From assembly GCF_007859075.1 (NCBI RefSeq), contig NZ_VOAK01000011.1:682001-746000 (forward strand): a stretch of 64,000 nucleotides of DNA, in the 5' to 3' direction. The notes under the pieces are model-generated. The model did not search any database. It was not told the DNA's origin and worked only from the letters and a program-made list of their open reading frames with translations. The DNA comes from Gemmobacter aquaticus (GTDB taxonomy: Bacteria; Pseudomonadota; Alphaproteobacteria; Rhodobacterales; Rhodobacteraceae). Positions within the stretch are counted from its first letter, which is position 1, and every line of letters starts with the position of its first letter. The translations under genes were made by a program, and so were the position numbers. This document shows positions 22,837 to 30,115 of this stretch, in pieces.

Positions 22837-24056
22837 TGTTCGACGTGGCGAAGGTGCGGGCCGATTTCCCCATTCTCGGGCGCGAGGTGAACGGGAAGCC
22901 GCTCGTCTATCTGGACAACGGCGCCTCGGCCCAGAAGCCGCAGGTGGTTATTGACGCGATGACGCAGGCCTATTCGATGGAATACGCCAATGTGCATCGT
23001 GGGCTTCATTACCTCTCAAACCTCGCCACCGAGAAATATGAGGCCGTGCGCGGCATTGTCGCCCGCTTTCTGAATGCGCCAAGTGAAGACGAGATCGTCT
23101 TCACCACCGGCACGACCGAAGGCATCAACCTGATCTCCTACGCCTGGGCCGCACCGCGCCTGCAGGCGGGGGATGAGATTGTGCTCTCGATTCTCGAGCA
23201 TCACGCCAACATCGTCCCTTGGCATTTCCTGCGCGAACGGCAGGGCGTTGTCCTGAAATGGGTCGAATGCGATGCAAATGGCGATCTCGATCCGCAGGCG
23301 GTGATTGACGCGATCGGGCCACGGACGAAACTAGTGGCAATCACCCAGATGTCGAATGTGACCGGCACTGTGGTTGATGTGGCCTCGATCTGTCGAGCGG
23401 CACGCGAACGCGGGGTTCCGGTGCTCGTTGACGGCTCGCAGGGTGCTGTGCATATGCCGGTCGATGTGCAGGCAATCGGGTGCGACTTCTACGCGATCAC
23501 CGGTCACAAGCTTTATGGCCCGTCGGGATCGGGGGCGATCTATATCCGGCACGAGCGGATGGCAGAGATGCGCCCCTTCCTCGGCGGCGGCGACATGATC
23601 CGCGAGGTGTCGCGCGATGTCGTGACCTATGCCGACCCGCCGATGAAGTTTGAGGCCGGAACCCCCGGCATCGTACAGCAGATCGGCATGGGCGTCGCGC
23701 TGGACTATCTGATGAACCTCGGTATGCAGAACGTCGCCGCCCATGAACGGGTGCTGCGCGACTATGCACGGACGCGGCTTTCAGGTCTCAACTGGCTGAA
23801 CGTGCAGGGCAATTCTGCGGGGAAGGGCGCGATCTTCTCATTCACCCTGCAAGGGCCTGCCCATGCCCATGACATTTCGACGGTGCTCGACAAAAAGGGA
23901 ATCGCCGTGCGTGCCGGCACCCATTGCGCGATGCCGCTGATGGAGCATCTGGGCGTCACCGCGACTTGCCGTGCGTCTTTTGGCCTCTACAACACCGAGG
24001 CCGAGGTCGACAAACTGGTCGAGGCGCTGGAACTTTGTCACGAGCTTTTTGCCTGA
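22836..24056 (+). CDS. sufS: Cysteine desulfurase SufS
   Basis: A 406-residue SufS/CsdA-type PLP enzyme. It has VYLDNGASAQKPQVVIDA, ITGHKLYGPSGSGAIY with the PLP lysine (about 226), and RAGTHCAMPLMEHLGV with the catalytic cysteine (about 364) on the short loop of group II enzymes. The window therefore encodes two desulfurases, one at each end of the same operon. It is the last suf gene seen; no sufE, sufA or sufT follows. Confidence 0.95.
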   Translation: MFDVAKVRADFPILGREVNGKPLVYLDNGASAQKPQVVIDAMTQAYSMEYANVHRGLHYLSNLATEKYEAVRGIVARFLNAPSEDEIVFTTGTTEGINLISYAWAAPRLQAGDEIVLSILEHHANIVPWHFLRERQGVVLKWVECDANGDLDPQAVIDAIGPRTKLVAITQMSNVTGTVVDVASICRAARERGVPVLVDGSQGAVHMPVDVQAIGCDFYAITGHKLYGPSGSGAIYIRHERMAEMRPFLGGGDMIREVSRDVVTYADPPMKFEAGTPGIVQQIGMGVALDYLMNLGMQNVAAHERVLRDYARTRLSGLNWLNVQGNSAGKGAIFSFTLQGPAHAHDISTVLDKKGIAVRAGTHCAMPLMEHLGVTATCRASFGLYNTEAEVDKLVEALELCHELFA

Positions 24057-24103
24057 TTTCAGGTTGCAGGCTCAAGGCGCATCGTCTAACAAGACCGCAC
24101 GAC

Positions 24104-24180
24104 GCACCCATAGCTCAGCTGGATAGAGCGTTGCCCTCCGAAGGCAAAGGTCGCACGTTCGAATCGTGCTGGGTGCGCCA
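24104..24180 (+). tRNA. tRNA-Arg (anticodon CCG)
   Basis: Acceptor GCACCCA/TGGGTGC, D-arm TAGCTCAGCTGGATAGAGC, anticodon stem TTGCC/GGCAA with loop CTCCGAA (anticodon CCG), T-loop TTCGAAT, and an encoded CCA end at 24178-24180. It is 48 bp after sufS. Confidence 0.95.
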
Positions 24181-24739
24181 ATCTCCCAATAGATCGCTGT
24201 ATAAGACGTTGGCCGACGGGCGTCGTTTTCGCCCTAGCCATTTCGGTATGATAAAGCGGACTGCTGACACAGCCTTGCGTTCCGGACCAATCAATTGTCT
24301 GGAAATGGAAAGAGCGGTGGGGTGGCGTTTCGCCAGCCCCACTGCCTCTCATGGCAAATCACTCTTACCAGAACTTTGCGGCCAATAGCTGGACCGCCGA
24401 ACTCGTACTGTACAAAATTACCGTTCAACACACACGCAAGACACCAGTGTTTCACCAACACACCGAAGCAACGAGCCCACCGATCGACTTTGCTTCTTCA
24501 ACTTTAACCGCCACCGGCGCTTGCGTAAGGACAACTAGCCATTGTGTGGGTGATTCCGGTAGATGTCTTTTTAGACATGTCCTTTTAGACAGGTATGGAA
24601 AGCCTCGCCCCAAGATCTTGGGTCTGCCTTTGGGCTGGCTGTCTTGCGCGCGAAGGCCACAAAACACCCTTCAACTGTAAGCCTGGTGAAAGGTTGGCAC
24701 GCGATCAGTGCTGCGTCACAGCAAGAATGGAGATGACAC
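24181..24739. other. 559-bp gene-free, lower-GC region with hairpins
   Basis: No reading frame here has recognisable protein features. The stretch is visibly richer in A+T than its neighbours. It holds a strong hairpin at 24314-24344 (GCGGTGGGG / CCCCACTGC arms) that could be a terminator or part of a small RNA, and two tandem TGTC-N6-GACA palindromes at 24564-24591. It follows tRNA-Arg and precedes an exported PepSY protein, so it may be that gene's long leader or a decayed insertion. Confidence 0.5.
24564..24591. promoter_or_regulatory. Two tandem 14-bp palindromes, candidate operator
   Basis: TGTCTTTTTAGACA is followed with no gap by TGTCCTTTTAGACA; each unit is an inverted repeat with TGTC/GACA arms and the two differ at one base. 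They lie about 150 bp upstream of the PepSY-protein start. The 14-bp period would put two dimers on nearly the same DNA face offset. I do not recognise the cognate regulator. Confidence 0.5.
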
Positions 24740-25003
24740 ATGCTGCGCAAGACCCTGATCCTTTCGGTTGCACTTTCTACCACTGCATTTTCGGCGATGG
24801 CATCTGATCTCTGCTCTGTGCCCGAGGCCGAATGGCGCCCTCAGGCCGAGCTGGAGGCAGAGCTGACCGCAAAGGGCTGGACCATCAGCAACGTCAAGAA
24901 AGAGGATGGCTGCTACGAGGTCTACGGCAAGAACGAAAAGGGTGAGAAGGTCGAGGTCTTCATTGATCCCAAGACCTTTGCCGTGGTCGGATCGGATGAC
25001 TGA
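24740..25003 (+). CDS. Small exported PepSY-domain protein
   Basis: An 87-residue protein. The signal peptide is MLRKTLILSVALSTTAFSAMA; the mature part (LTAKGWTISNVKKEDGCYEVYGKNEKGEKVEVFIDPKTFAVVG) is a PepSY-like fold. Such proteins often sit next to cytochrome b561 genes, and here the stop overlaps the cytochrome b start by 8 bp. It is probably a periplasmic partner of that cytochrome; the exact function is unknown. GGAGATGACAC precedes the ATG. Confidence 0.8.
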   Translation: MLRKTLILSVALSTTAFSAMASDLCSVPEAEWRPQAELEAELTAKGWTISNVKKEDGCYEVYGKNEKGEKVEVFIDPKTFAVVGSDD

Positions 25004-25583
25004 TCGGCTGATCACCGGACGGGACGGAGGCGACTCCGTCCCTGATCGCACGGTCCGGGTATGGGACCCACTTGTGCGGATCTTTCACTGGTCGCAGGCG
25101 GCGCTGATCGCGGTTGCATGGCTGACCGAGGATGGCCCGAAGACCCTGCATCAGACCGCAGGCTACATCATTGCCGGGATGCTGGCGCTGCGTGTCGTCT
25201 GGGGTTTTGTCGGCCCGCGTCACGCCCGATTTTCCGACTTTGTACGTGGCCCATCGACCGTGCTGGGTTATCTGCGTGCCATGGTCGCGGGGCGCGAGCC
25301 GCGCTATCTGGGCCACAATCCCGCTGGTGGCGCGATGGTTGTCGCACTGCTACTGACCGTTGCAGGCACCGCCATGACGGGGTGGCTGCAGACAACGGAT
25401 ACCTTCTGGGGCTCTTCGGTCATGGAAGAGATCCACGAGACGCTGGCGTCTCTGATCCTCGTTCTGGTTGCCGCGCATCTGGCCGGGGTGACACTGGCGA
25501 GCATGCGGCACGATGAGAACCTGGCCAGATCCATGGTTGATGGTCGCAAGCGGCCACTTGAAACGGACGCGACCACAGACTGA
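24996..25583 (+). CDS. Cytochrome b561-type membrane protein
   Basis: A 195-residue four-helix diheme cytochrome b domain. Heme-ligand histidines are visible in FHWSQ (helix 1), LHQTAGY (helix 2), IHETLASL and AAHLAGV (helices 3 and 4). It begins VRVWDPLVRIFHWSQ, typical of the family. It would carry electrons in the inner membrane, perhaps to or from an exported redox partner. The ATG at 24996 overlaps the end of the PepSY gene; a terminator-like hairpin follows. Confidence 0.85.
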   Translation: MTDRLITGRDGGDSVPDRTVRVWDPLVRIFHWSQAALIAVAWLTEDGPKTLHQTAGYIIAGMLALRVVWGFVGPRHARFSDFVRGPSTVLGYLRAMVAGREPRYLGHNPAGGAMVVALLLTVAGTAMTGWLQTTDTFWGSSVMEEIHETLASLILVLVAAHLAGVTLASMRHDENLARSMVDGRKRPLETDATTD

Positions 25584-25608
25584 TCCCCATCTGTGATCGC
25601 GCTTCTGT

Positions 25609-25645
25609 CGCCGGGCGTCCTGCTGTATGATGCAGGTGCCCGGCG
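25609..25645 (+). terminator. Hairpin terminator after cytochrome b gene
   Basis: Arms CGCCGGG / CCCGGCG with inner CCTGC / GCAGG arms and a small internal bulge, followed by CTTTCTG, 26 bp past the stop. Confidence 0.6.
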
Positions 25646-25731
25646 CTTTCTGATCGCCGCTTGGTGCCAGAGTCGGGTGCCGCGCCTGTAGCCCATCAAT
25701 ATCAATTGTCACCGAACTGGGGGAGGCTGCC

Positions 25732-26028
25732 ATGACAGCGTTCAATGTCGTGCGATTCAGGATCAAGCCGGGTATGGAGGGCGCCTTTCTGGATGCCCAC
25801 CGGGGCCTTGGCGCAGATTGGCAGGGTTTGCGCCACGCCAACATCATCAAGACCGGTGACGGGCGCCACTGCATCATTGCCGAATGGGAGAGCATGGAGG
25901 CGCTGGCGGAGGCCAGGCCAAAAATGATCGCCACGCTCGACAGCTTTCGCCATACGCTGGAAGACCTCGGCAATGGGCTGGGCGTGACGGACCCGGTCTC
26001 GGGCGCGGTCGTGCTTGAAGTGCGCTAG
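25732..26028 (+). CDS. Small dimeric alpha/beta-barrel-like protein
   Basis: A 98-residue protein starting MTAFNVVRFRIKPGMEGAF, then DAHRGLGADWQGLRHANIIKTGDGRHCIIAEWESMEALAEARPKM. This is the ferredoxin-like pattern of ABM/DUF718-like monooxygenase folds. GGGAGG precedes the ATG. The convergent acetyltransferase gene is only 4 bp away. Substrate unknown. Confidence 0.7.
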   Translation: MTAFNVVRFRIKPGMEGAFLDAHRGLGADWQGLRHANIIKTGDGRHCIIAEWESMEALAEARPKMIATLDSFRHTLEDLGNGLGVTDPVSGAVVLEVR

Positions 26029-26032
26029 CTGG

Positions 26033-26560
26033 TCACGGGGCCCAGAGGGCGGCTGACATCCACGGCGGCGGCGGGCGCAAGGTGCCTGCAGCCGGCTCGG
26101 CGGGGGTGCCGATTGGAAGCGACTGCCACGCGCCGCGCCACTCCTCGGGCAGCGGAAAAGGTGGGGCAACGCGCGTTTCGGGCTGAAAGCCAAGGCGGCC
26201 ATAGTAGGCGGGATCGCCCAGAACCAGCAGGCACTTCACGCGCTCCGCGTCCAGCCGCTCGATTCCTGCGCGGATCAGCGCGGCGCCACGGCCTTGCCGT
26301 TGGTGGGCCGGCGCTACGCAGAGTGGCCCCAGAAGTGCGGCATGGTGCGGCCCTTCGGTCAGGCAGGGGGTGATCGCGATATGGGCAGTTGGCCCTTCTA
26401 CGGCTGATTCCGCGACCAGAGAAACAATGTCCGGCACCTCGGTCAAAAGGCGCCGGACGAGGGGCATCAGGTCTTCGTCCGGAAACGCCGACGCATAAAG
26501 CGTCTCAAGGGCGGGCAGGTCGGATAGTGTCGTCATCCTGATCGGATGTGCCGTCGACAT
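26033..26560 (-). CDS. GNAT-family N-acetyltransferase
   Basis: A 175-residue GNAT. The acetyl-CoA loop is APAHQRQGRGAALIRAGIERL, preceded by LLGPLCV, and followed by VLGDPAYYGRLGFQPE, the arrangement of the YhbS-type subgroup. The ATG at 26560 follows GGGAGGG; a longer frame upstream is not supported. It lies 19 bp downstream of a lipoprotein hydrolase gene and may be co-transcribed. Acceptor unknown. Confidence 0.85.
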   Translation of the reverse strand: MSTAHPIRMTTLSDLPALETLYASAFPDEDLMPLVRRLLTEVPDIVSLVAESAVEGPTAHIAITPCLTEGPHHAALLGPLCVAPAHQRQGRGAALIRAGIERLDAERVKCLLVLGDPAYYGRLGFQPETRVAPPFPLPEEWRGAWQSLPIGTPAEPAAGTLRPPPPWMSAALWAP

Positions 26561-26579
26561 ATACCCTCCCACGCCCGCG

Positions 26580-27683
26580 TCAGTTGCCCAGAATGCGGAT
26601 CGGAACGCCCACAATCAACTCGCGCAGTTGCGGTGATCGTTCACTAAACGCCCCCACATTATTGAGCCCCGCGCCGATCAGCTGCACGACCTCGGGCGAT
26701 CCGGTGAACTTGGAGTGGCTGCCGCTGGACGAGTCCTCGATTTCGGACAGGTCGATCACGGTCAGGCCCAGTTTCTCAAGCTCTGCCGCGTCTGTGGCGC
26801 CGACACGCGGCACGCCACCAGCAATCAGACGTGAGACACGCAGTGCCTTGTCATCCTTGGATACCAGCAAGAACATGCGGTTCAGCACAGGCCGTGGCAA
26901 CTGGGCGATCTGCGTGCGGAAAAGGTCGATATCGATGTCAGGCGAGGCCAGCATGACCGTATTGATCATGCCGCGCGTTCCCAGCGTGCCGCGCTGTTGC
27001 GCCTCGACCAGCCCCTCCATCGTCAGGAAAGTGCCCATCGAATGGGCGAGGATATCGACCTGTTCGGCGCGCGATGCGGCAAGTATGTTCGCCATCTCGC
27101 CCAGCTTTTCGCGCGCAACGAGCGCGCTGTTCAGGTCATAGACGTAGCGCGGGGTCTTTGCCGCCGATGCCCATGTGAAAAGGACCGGCACGCCGGTAAA
27201 GCCGGTATCCTCGACAAACTGCGACAGGTGCAGGATCGCGTCACTGGTCGTCGTGTTGTAGCCGTGGATGAACAGCAGGATCCGCCGGTCGCCGGCCTTG
27301 CGCTTCATCAGTTCTTTATTCAGCTCTGACAGAAAAGCGCTTTCGCCTTTATAGATCGCGGGGTCGACGACCGCGAATTCCGTGCGCGGGTCGGGCGGCA
27401 GGCGCCGAGGGCGCTCAACCTTGCCGACCTCGTGATTGGGGGGGATCGTCACATCGACCGACGCAAGGCCGAGCTCTGGCGCGCGCTCGGCCGAGAACAG
27501 GGCGCCAACAACCTCGGACGCCTCACGCGTGGTGATGATGAACAGTCTATGCCGACTGACATCAGGCAGCGATTCGGCCGGGTGTTCAGGGTTGTCGATG
27601 CCAACCAGATCCGGCGGACGAGAGCATCCGGCCACCAGCAGGGCTACTGACAGAAGGAGAGGGGCAGCAATTGTCAGTCGCAT
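26580..27683 (-). CDS. Alpha/beta-hydrolase lipoprotein (DUF900)
   Basis: A 367-residue lipoprotein with lipobox LLVAGC (Cys 20). The hydrolase core has RILLFIHGYNTTTSDAILH (oxyanion region), VPVLFTWAS, and the nucleophile elbow AHSMG with its serine near residue 215. The family (COG4782/DUF900) is of unproven substrate. Located in the periplasm, tethered to membrane. The ATG at 27683 begins the signal peptide; the 74 upstream in-frame residues are not a signal sequence. Confidence 0.85.
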   Translation of the reverse strand: MRLTIAAPLLLSVALLVAGCSRPPDLVGIDNPEHPAESLPDVSRHRLFIITTREASEVVGALFSAERAPELGLASVDVTIPPNHEVGKVERPRRLPPDPRTEFAVVDPAIYKGESAFLSELNKELMKRKAGDRRILLFIHGYNTTTSDAILHLSQFVEDTGFTGVPVLFTWASAAKTPRYVYDLNSALVAREKLGEMANILAASRAEQVDILAHSMGTFLTMEGLVEAQQRGTLGTRGMINTVMLASPDIDIDLFRTQIAQLPRPVLNRMFLLVSKDDKALRVSRLIAGGVPRVGATDAAELEKLGLTVIDLSEIEDSSSGSHSKFTGSPEVVQLIGAGLNNVGAFSERSPQLRELIVGVPIRILGN

Positions 27684-27903
27684 GAGGTATCCTGAATCTG
27701 GGATGTTGTCGTATCGCACCCAACCGGGCGCTGAGCCCCGGTTGTTCTGGCCCCGGAACGTAACAAGCAAGTGTCTTGCGGGCAAGCGAGGCCTGCAGTC
27801 GTTCGACCCGCCCGGCGCGGCATTTTCCCGTCTGACCCTTGACCTTGGCGGCTGCCACCCTCTTATTGGGTGCCAAAGGACCGCCCCGAACAGGAGAGAA
27901 CCC

Positions 27904-28506
27904 ATGGCCTTTACGCTTCCCGATCTTCCCTATGCCCATGATGCGCTTGCATCGCTTGGCATGTCGAAGGAAACGCTGGAGTACCACCACGACCTTCACC
28001 ACAAGGCCTATGTCGACAACGGCAACAAGTTGATCGCCGGGACCGAGTGGGAATCGAAATCGCTGGAGGATATCGTCAAGGGTACCTACCAGGCGGGCGC
28101 CGTCGCCCAGAATGGTATATTCAACAACGCCTCGCAGCACTGGAACCACAACCTGTTCTGGGAAGTGATGGGCCCGGGCGAAGACAAGAAGATCCCCGGC
28201 ACGCTCGAAAAGGCGTTGGTCGAGGCTTTTGGTTCGGTCGCCAAATTCAAGGAAGACTTCGCCGCTGCCGGTGCAGGCCAGTTCGGCTCGGGTTGGGCAT
28301 GGCTGGTCAAGGACAAGGACGGCGCGCTGAAGGTCACCAAGACCGAGAACGGCGTGAACCCGCTGTGCTTTGGGCAGACCGCACTTCTGGGCTGCGACGT
28401 ATGGGAGCATTCCTACTACATTGACTTCCGCAACAAGCGCCCGGCCTACCTGACCAACTTCCTGGACAAGCTGGTGAACTGGGAAGCGGTTGCCGCGCGG
28501 ATGTAA
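27904..28506 (+). CDS. sodB: Superoxide dismutase, Fe type
   Basis: A 200-residue Fe/Mn-family SOD. Metal ligands are His28 (LEYHHDLHH), His79 (NNASQHWNH), and Asp/His in LLGCDVWEHSYYIDF. Residues AGAGQFGSGWAWLV and the Gln in AVAQNG favour Fe over Mn, as in SodB. It removes superoxide in the cytoplasm. GGAGAGAACCC precedes the ATG at 27904. Divergent from the DUF900 lipoprotein; a strong terminator follows. Confidence 0.94.
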   Translation: MAFTLPDLPYAHDALASLGMSKETLEYHHDLHHKAYVDNGNKLIAGTEWESKSLEDIVKGTYQAGAVAQNGIFNNASQHWNHNLFWEVMGPGEDKKIPGTLEKALVEAFGSVAKFKEDFAAAGAGQFGSGWAWLVKDKDGALKVTKTENGVNPLCFGQTALLGCDVWEHSYYIDFRNKRPAYLTNFLDKLVNWEAVAARM

Positions 28507-28534
28507 TCTGCGCGCCTGCGACCGTGACGATATT

Positions 28535-28561
28535 GCGCCCGCCGGTCCAACCGGCGGGCGC
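28535..28561 (+). terminator. Intrinsic terminator after sodB
   Basis: A perfect 11-bp GC stem (GCGCCCGCCGG / CCGGCGGGCGC) with a TCCAA loop and TTCTTTT tail. Confidence 0.9.
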
Positions 28562-28639
28562 TTCTTTTGGCATGATGGCACCCGCTTGGGCTCGGCGCGA
28601 TTAACGGCTGGTTAAGGTCTGGGCGCGAAGCTTTGGCCC

Positions 28640-28951
28640 ATGATCCGCATATGCCAACTGATTCTTCTTGCACTGCTTGGGGCCTGTGGTGCCCAGCCTG
28701 CGCCCCTGATGTTTGGTGGCGCGCGACACGAAACCACCGTGAATGGCCGCGACTATGTGCTTTACCGCAAGGATGACCGGGTGGAGGTGATCCGGATGGG
28801 CTGGGCCTCGTCCGGGGAACATCAGGAAATCCGTGCCACGATGATCGAAATCGTCCCGTGGCTGACGGGATGTGACGTCGTCCCCTCATCCGTGCAAGGC
28901 GACAGCGGCGAAATGCGCGCGCGGGTTACTTGTCCGAAGGGCCTACGATGA
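28640..28951 (+). CDS. Small hypothetical lipoprotein
   Basis: A 103-residue protein with a short signal peptide and lipobox LLGAC (Cys 16). The mature part (HETTVNGRDYVLYRKDDRVEVIRMGW, then TGCDVVPSSVQGDSGEMRARVTC) has two cysteines that could pair. No family recognised. It overlaps the convergent small membrane-protein gene by 26 bp. Confidence 0.65.
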   Translation: MIRICQLILLALLGACGAQPAPLMFGGARHETTVNGRDYVLYRKDDRVEVIRMGWASSGEHQEIRATMIEIVPWLTGCDVVPSSVQGDSGEMRARVTCPKGLR

Positions 28952-29114
28952 TCAACTGCCAGAAGGCCAGCGCACCGGCCGCCCCGAACAGGATTGCCCA
29001 ACCGGGGTTTCCCGTCGCAAGCTCAAACCCCGCCCATGCGAGGGGCGCGACAGCGGTTGTCCAGCGCACCCATGCGCGGCTGAAGAAAGGATGATCGGGG
29101 TCGATGAAGCGCAT
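28926..29114 (-). CDS. Small two-helix membrane protein
   Basis: A 62-residue protein starting MRFIDPDHPFFSRAWVRW, with hydrophobic segments VAPLAWAGFELA and WAILFGAAGALAFWQLIIV. AAAGGG precedes the ATG at 29114. The pattern is common as a short conserved hypothetical in Rhodobacteraceae; function unknown. Confidence 0.7.
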   Translation of the reverse strand: MRFIDPDHPFFSRAWVRWTTAVAPLAWAGFELATGNPGWAILFGAAGALAFWQLIIVGPSDK

Positions 29115-29163
29115 GTTTTCCCTTTGAGATCTGTTATCCTGTCCCAAAAGGGAGGAGACCAGA

Positions 29164-29487
29164 ATGCCAGAGATCAGCACCGACTTTCAAGGTCAGACCG
29201 TGATCACCACCTTTGAGGTCAGCCCCGGAACAGCGCATGACCTTATGGATGCCTTGCAGGATGCCTATCGCGATTTCATCCGGCATCAGCCAGGGTTTCT
29301 GGGTGCCGGCCTTCATATGAATGATGCACAGACACGGATCTGCAACTACTCGCAATGGGTGCGGCGCGAAGATTATCAGGCCATGCTGCGGAGTGCCGAA
29401 ATGCGTGAGAGGAACCGTCGCATCGCCGCCCTGTCGCGCAGCTTCGAGCCGGTGATGTACGAGGTGCAGGCGGTGTTCAATCTCTGA
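29164..29487 (+). CDS. Antibiotic-biosynthesis-monooxygenase-domain protein
   Basis: A 107-residue ABM fold: VITTFEVSPGTAHDLMDALQDAYRDFIRHQPGFLGAGLHMNDAQTRICNYSQWVRREDYQAML. It is the third small protein of this fold in the window (also at 3521 and 25732). GGGAGGAGACC precedes the ATG. The 15-bp gap to the nuclease gene suggests one transcript. Confidence 0.8.
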   Translation: MPEISTDFQGQTVITTFEVSPGTAHDLMDALQDAYRDFIRHQPGFLGAGLHMNDAQTRICNYSQWVRREDYQAMLRSAEMRERNRRIAALSRSFEPVMYEVQAVFNL

Positions 29488-29502
29488 CGACCGGGTTTGG
29501 CG

Positions 29503-30111
29503 ATGGTGTTTCTACGAGTGATCCTTGTTCTATCGCTGCTGGCGATCCTGCCGGGGCTGGTCTTGCCCGACGGCATCTGGCGCGACATCGCCTTTCTTGC
29601 GGCGATACTCGCCGTCGCAAGCGGCATCATCGTTCTGCGCGGCGCGGGGCGTGCCCAGCCTCCCCGCACGCCAAGACCGAAGCGTCGCAGGAGGGGGCGT
29701 CCCATCGTGGTCGATGGGTCGAACGTCATGCACTGGAAAGATCAGGTCGCCCGGCTCGATGTCCTGCGTGAGGTGGTGCGCGTCCTTGACGCGCAGGGGT
29801 ATCGGCCGGGCGTCGTCTTCGATGCCAACGCGGGCTACAAGCTTCAAGGACGGTATCTGGACGACCGCCCTCTGGCCCGCCTGCTGGGCCTGCCAGAGGA
29901 TCAGGTGCTGGTCGTGCAGAAGGGCAGTCCGGCCGATCCGGTCATCCTGCAGACGGCCCGCGCGCTTGGTGCGCGCATCGTCACGAATGATCGCTATCGA
30001 GACTGGGCCGCGACCTATCCAGAGGTCGACCAGCCCGGCCACCTTGTCCGAGGGGGCTTTCAGGACGGCAGGCTGGTGTTGCGTCTTGCGGCAGAGGCCA
30101 AGGCAGCCTGA
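29503..30111 (+). CDS. Membrane-anchored NYN/PIN-type ribonuclease
   Basis: A 202-residue protein. Two N-terminal membrane helices (VILVLSLLAILPGLVLP and IAFLAAILAVASGIIVLRG) and a basic linker (PRPKRRRRGRP) precede a Zc3h12a/NYN-like nuclease domain: PIVVDGSNVMHW with the first acidic site, RPGVVFDANAGYK, and ARIVTNDRYRDWA. These Asp residues fit a metal-binding RNase centre. I infer an inner-membrane-tethered RNase. The ATG at 29503 is preferred over a TTG two codons earlier. Convergent with uvrB, 4 bp apart. Confidence 0.8.
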   Translation: MVFLRVILVLSLLAILPGLVLPDGIWRDIAFLAAILAVASGIIVLRGAGRAQPPRTPRPKRRRRGRPIVVDGSNVMHWKDQVARLDVLREVVRVLDAQGYRPGVVFDANAGYKLQGRYLDDRPLARLLGLPEDQVLVVQKGSPADPVILQTARALGARIVTNDRYRDWAATYPEVDQPGHLVRGGFQDGRLVLRLAAEAKAA

Positions 30112-30115
30112 GGCG

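Noticed and set aside
24086-24388. Short frames over the tRNA-Arg gene on both strands
   Set aside because: They translate the tRNA itself; no protein is supported.
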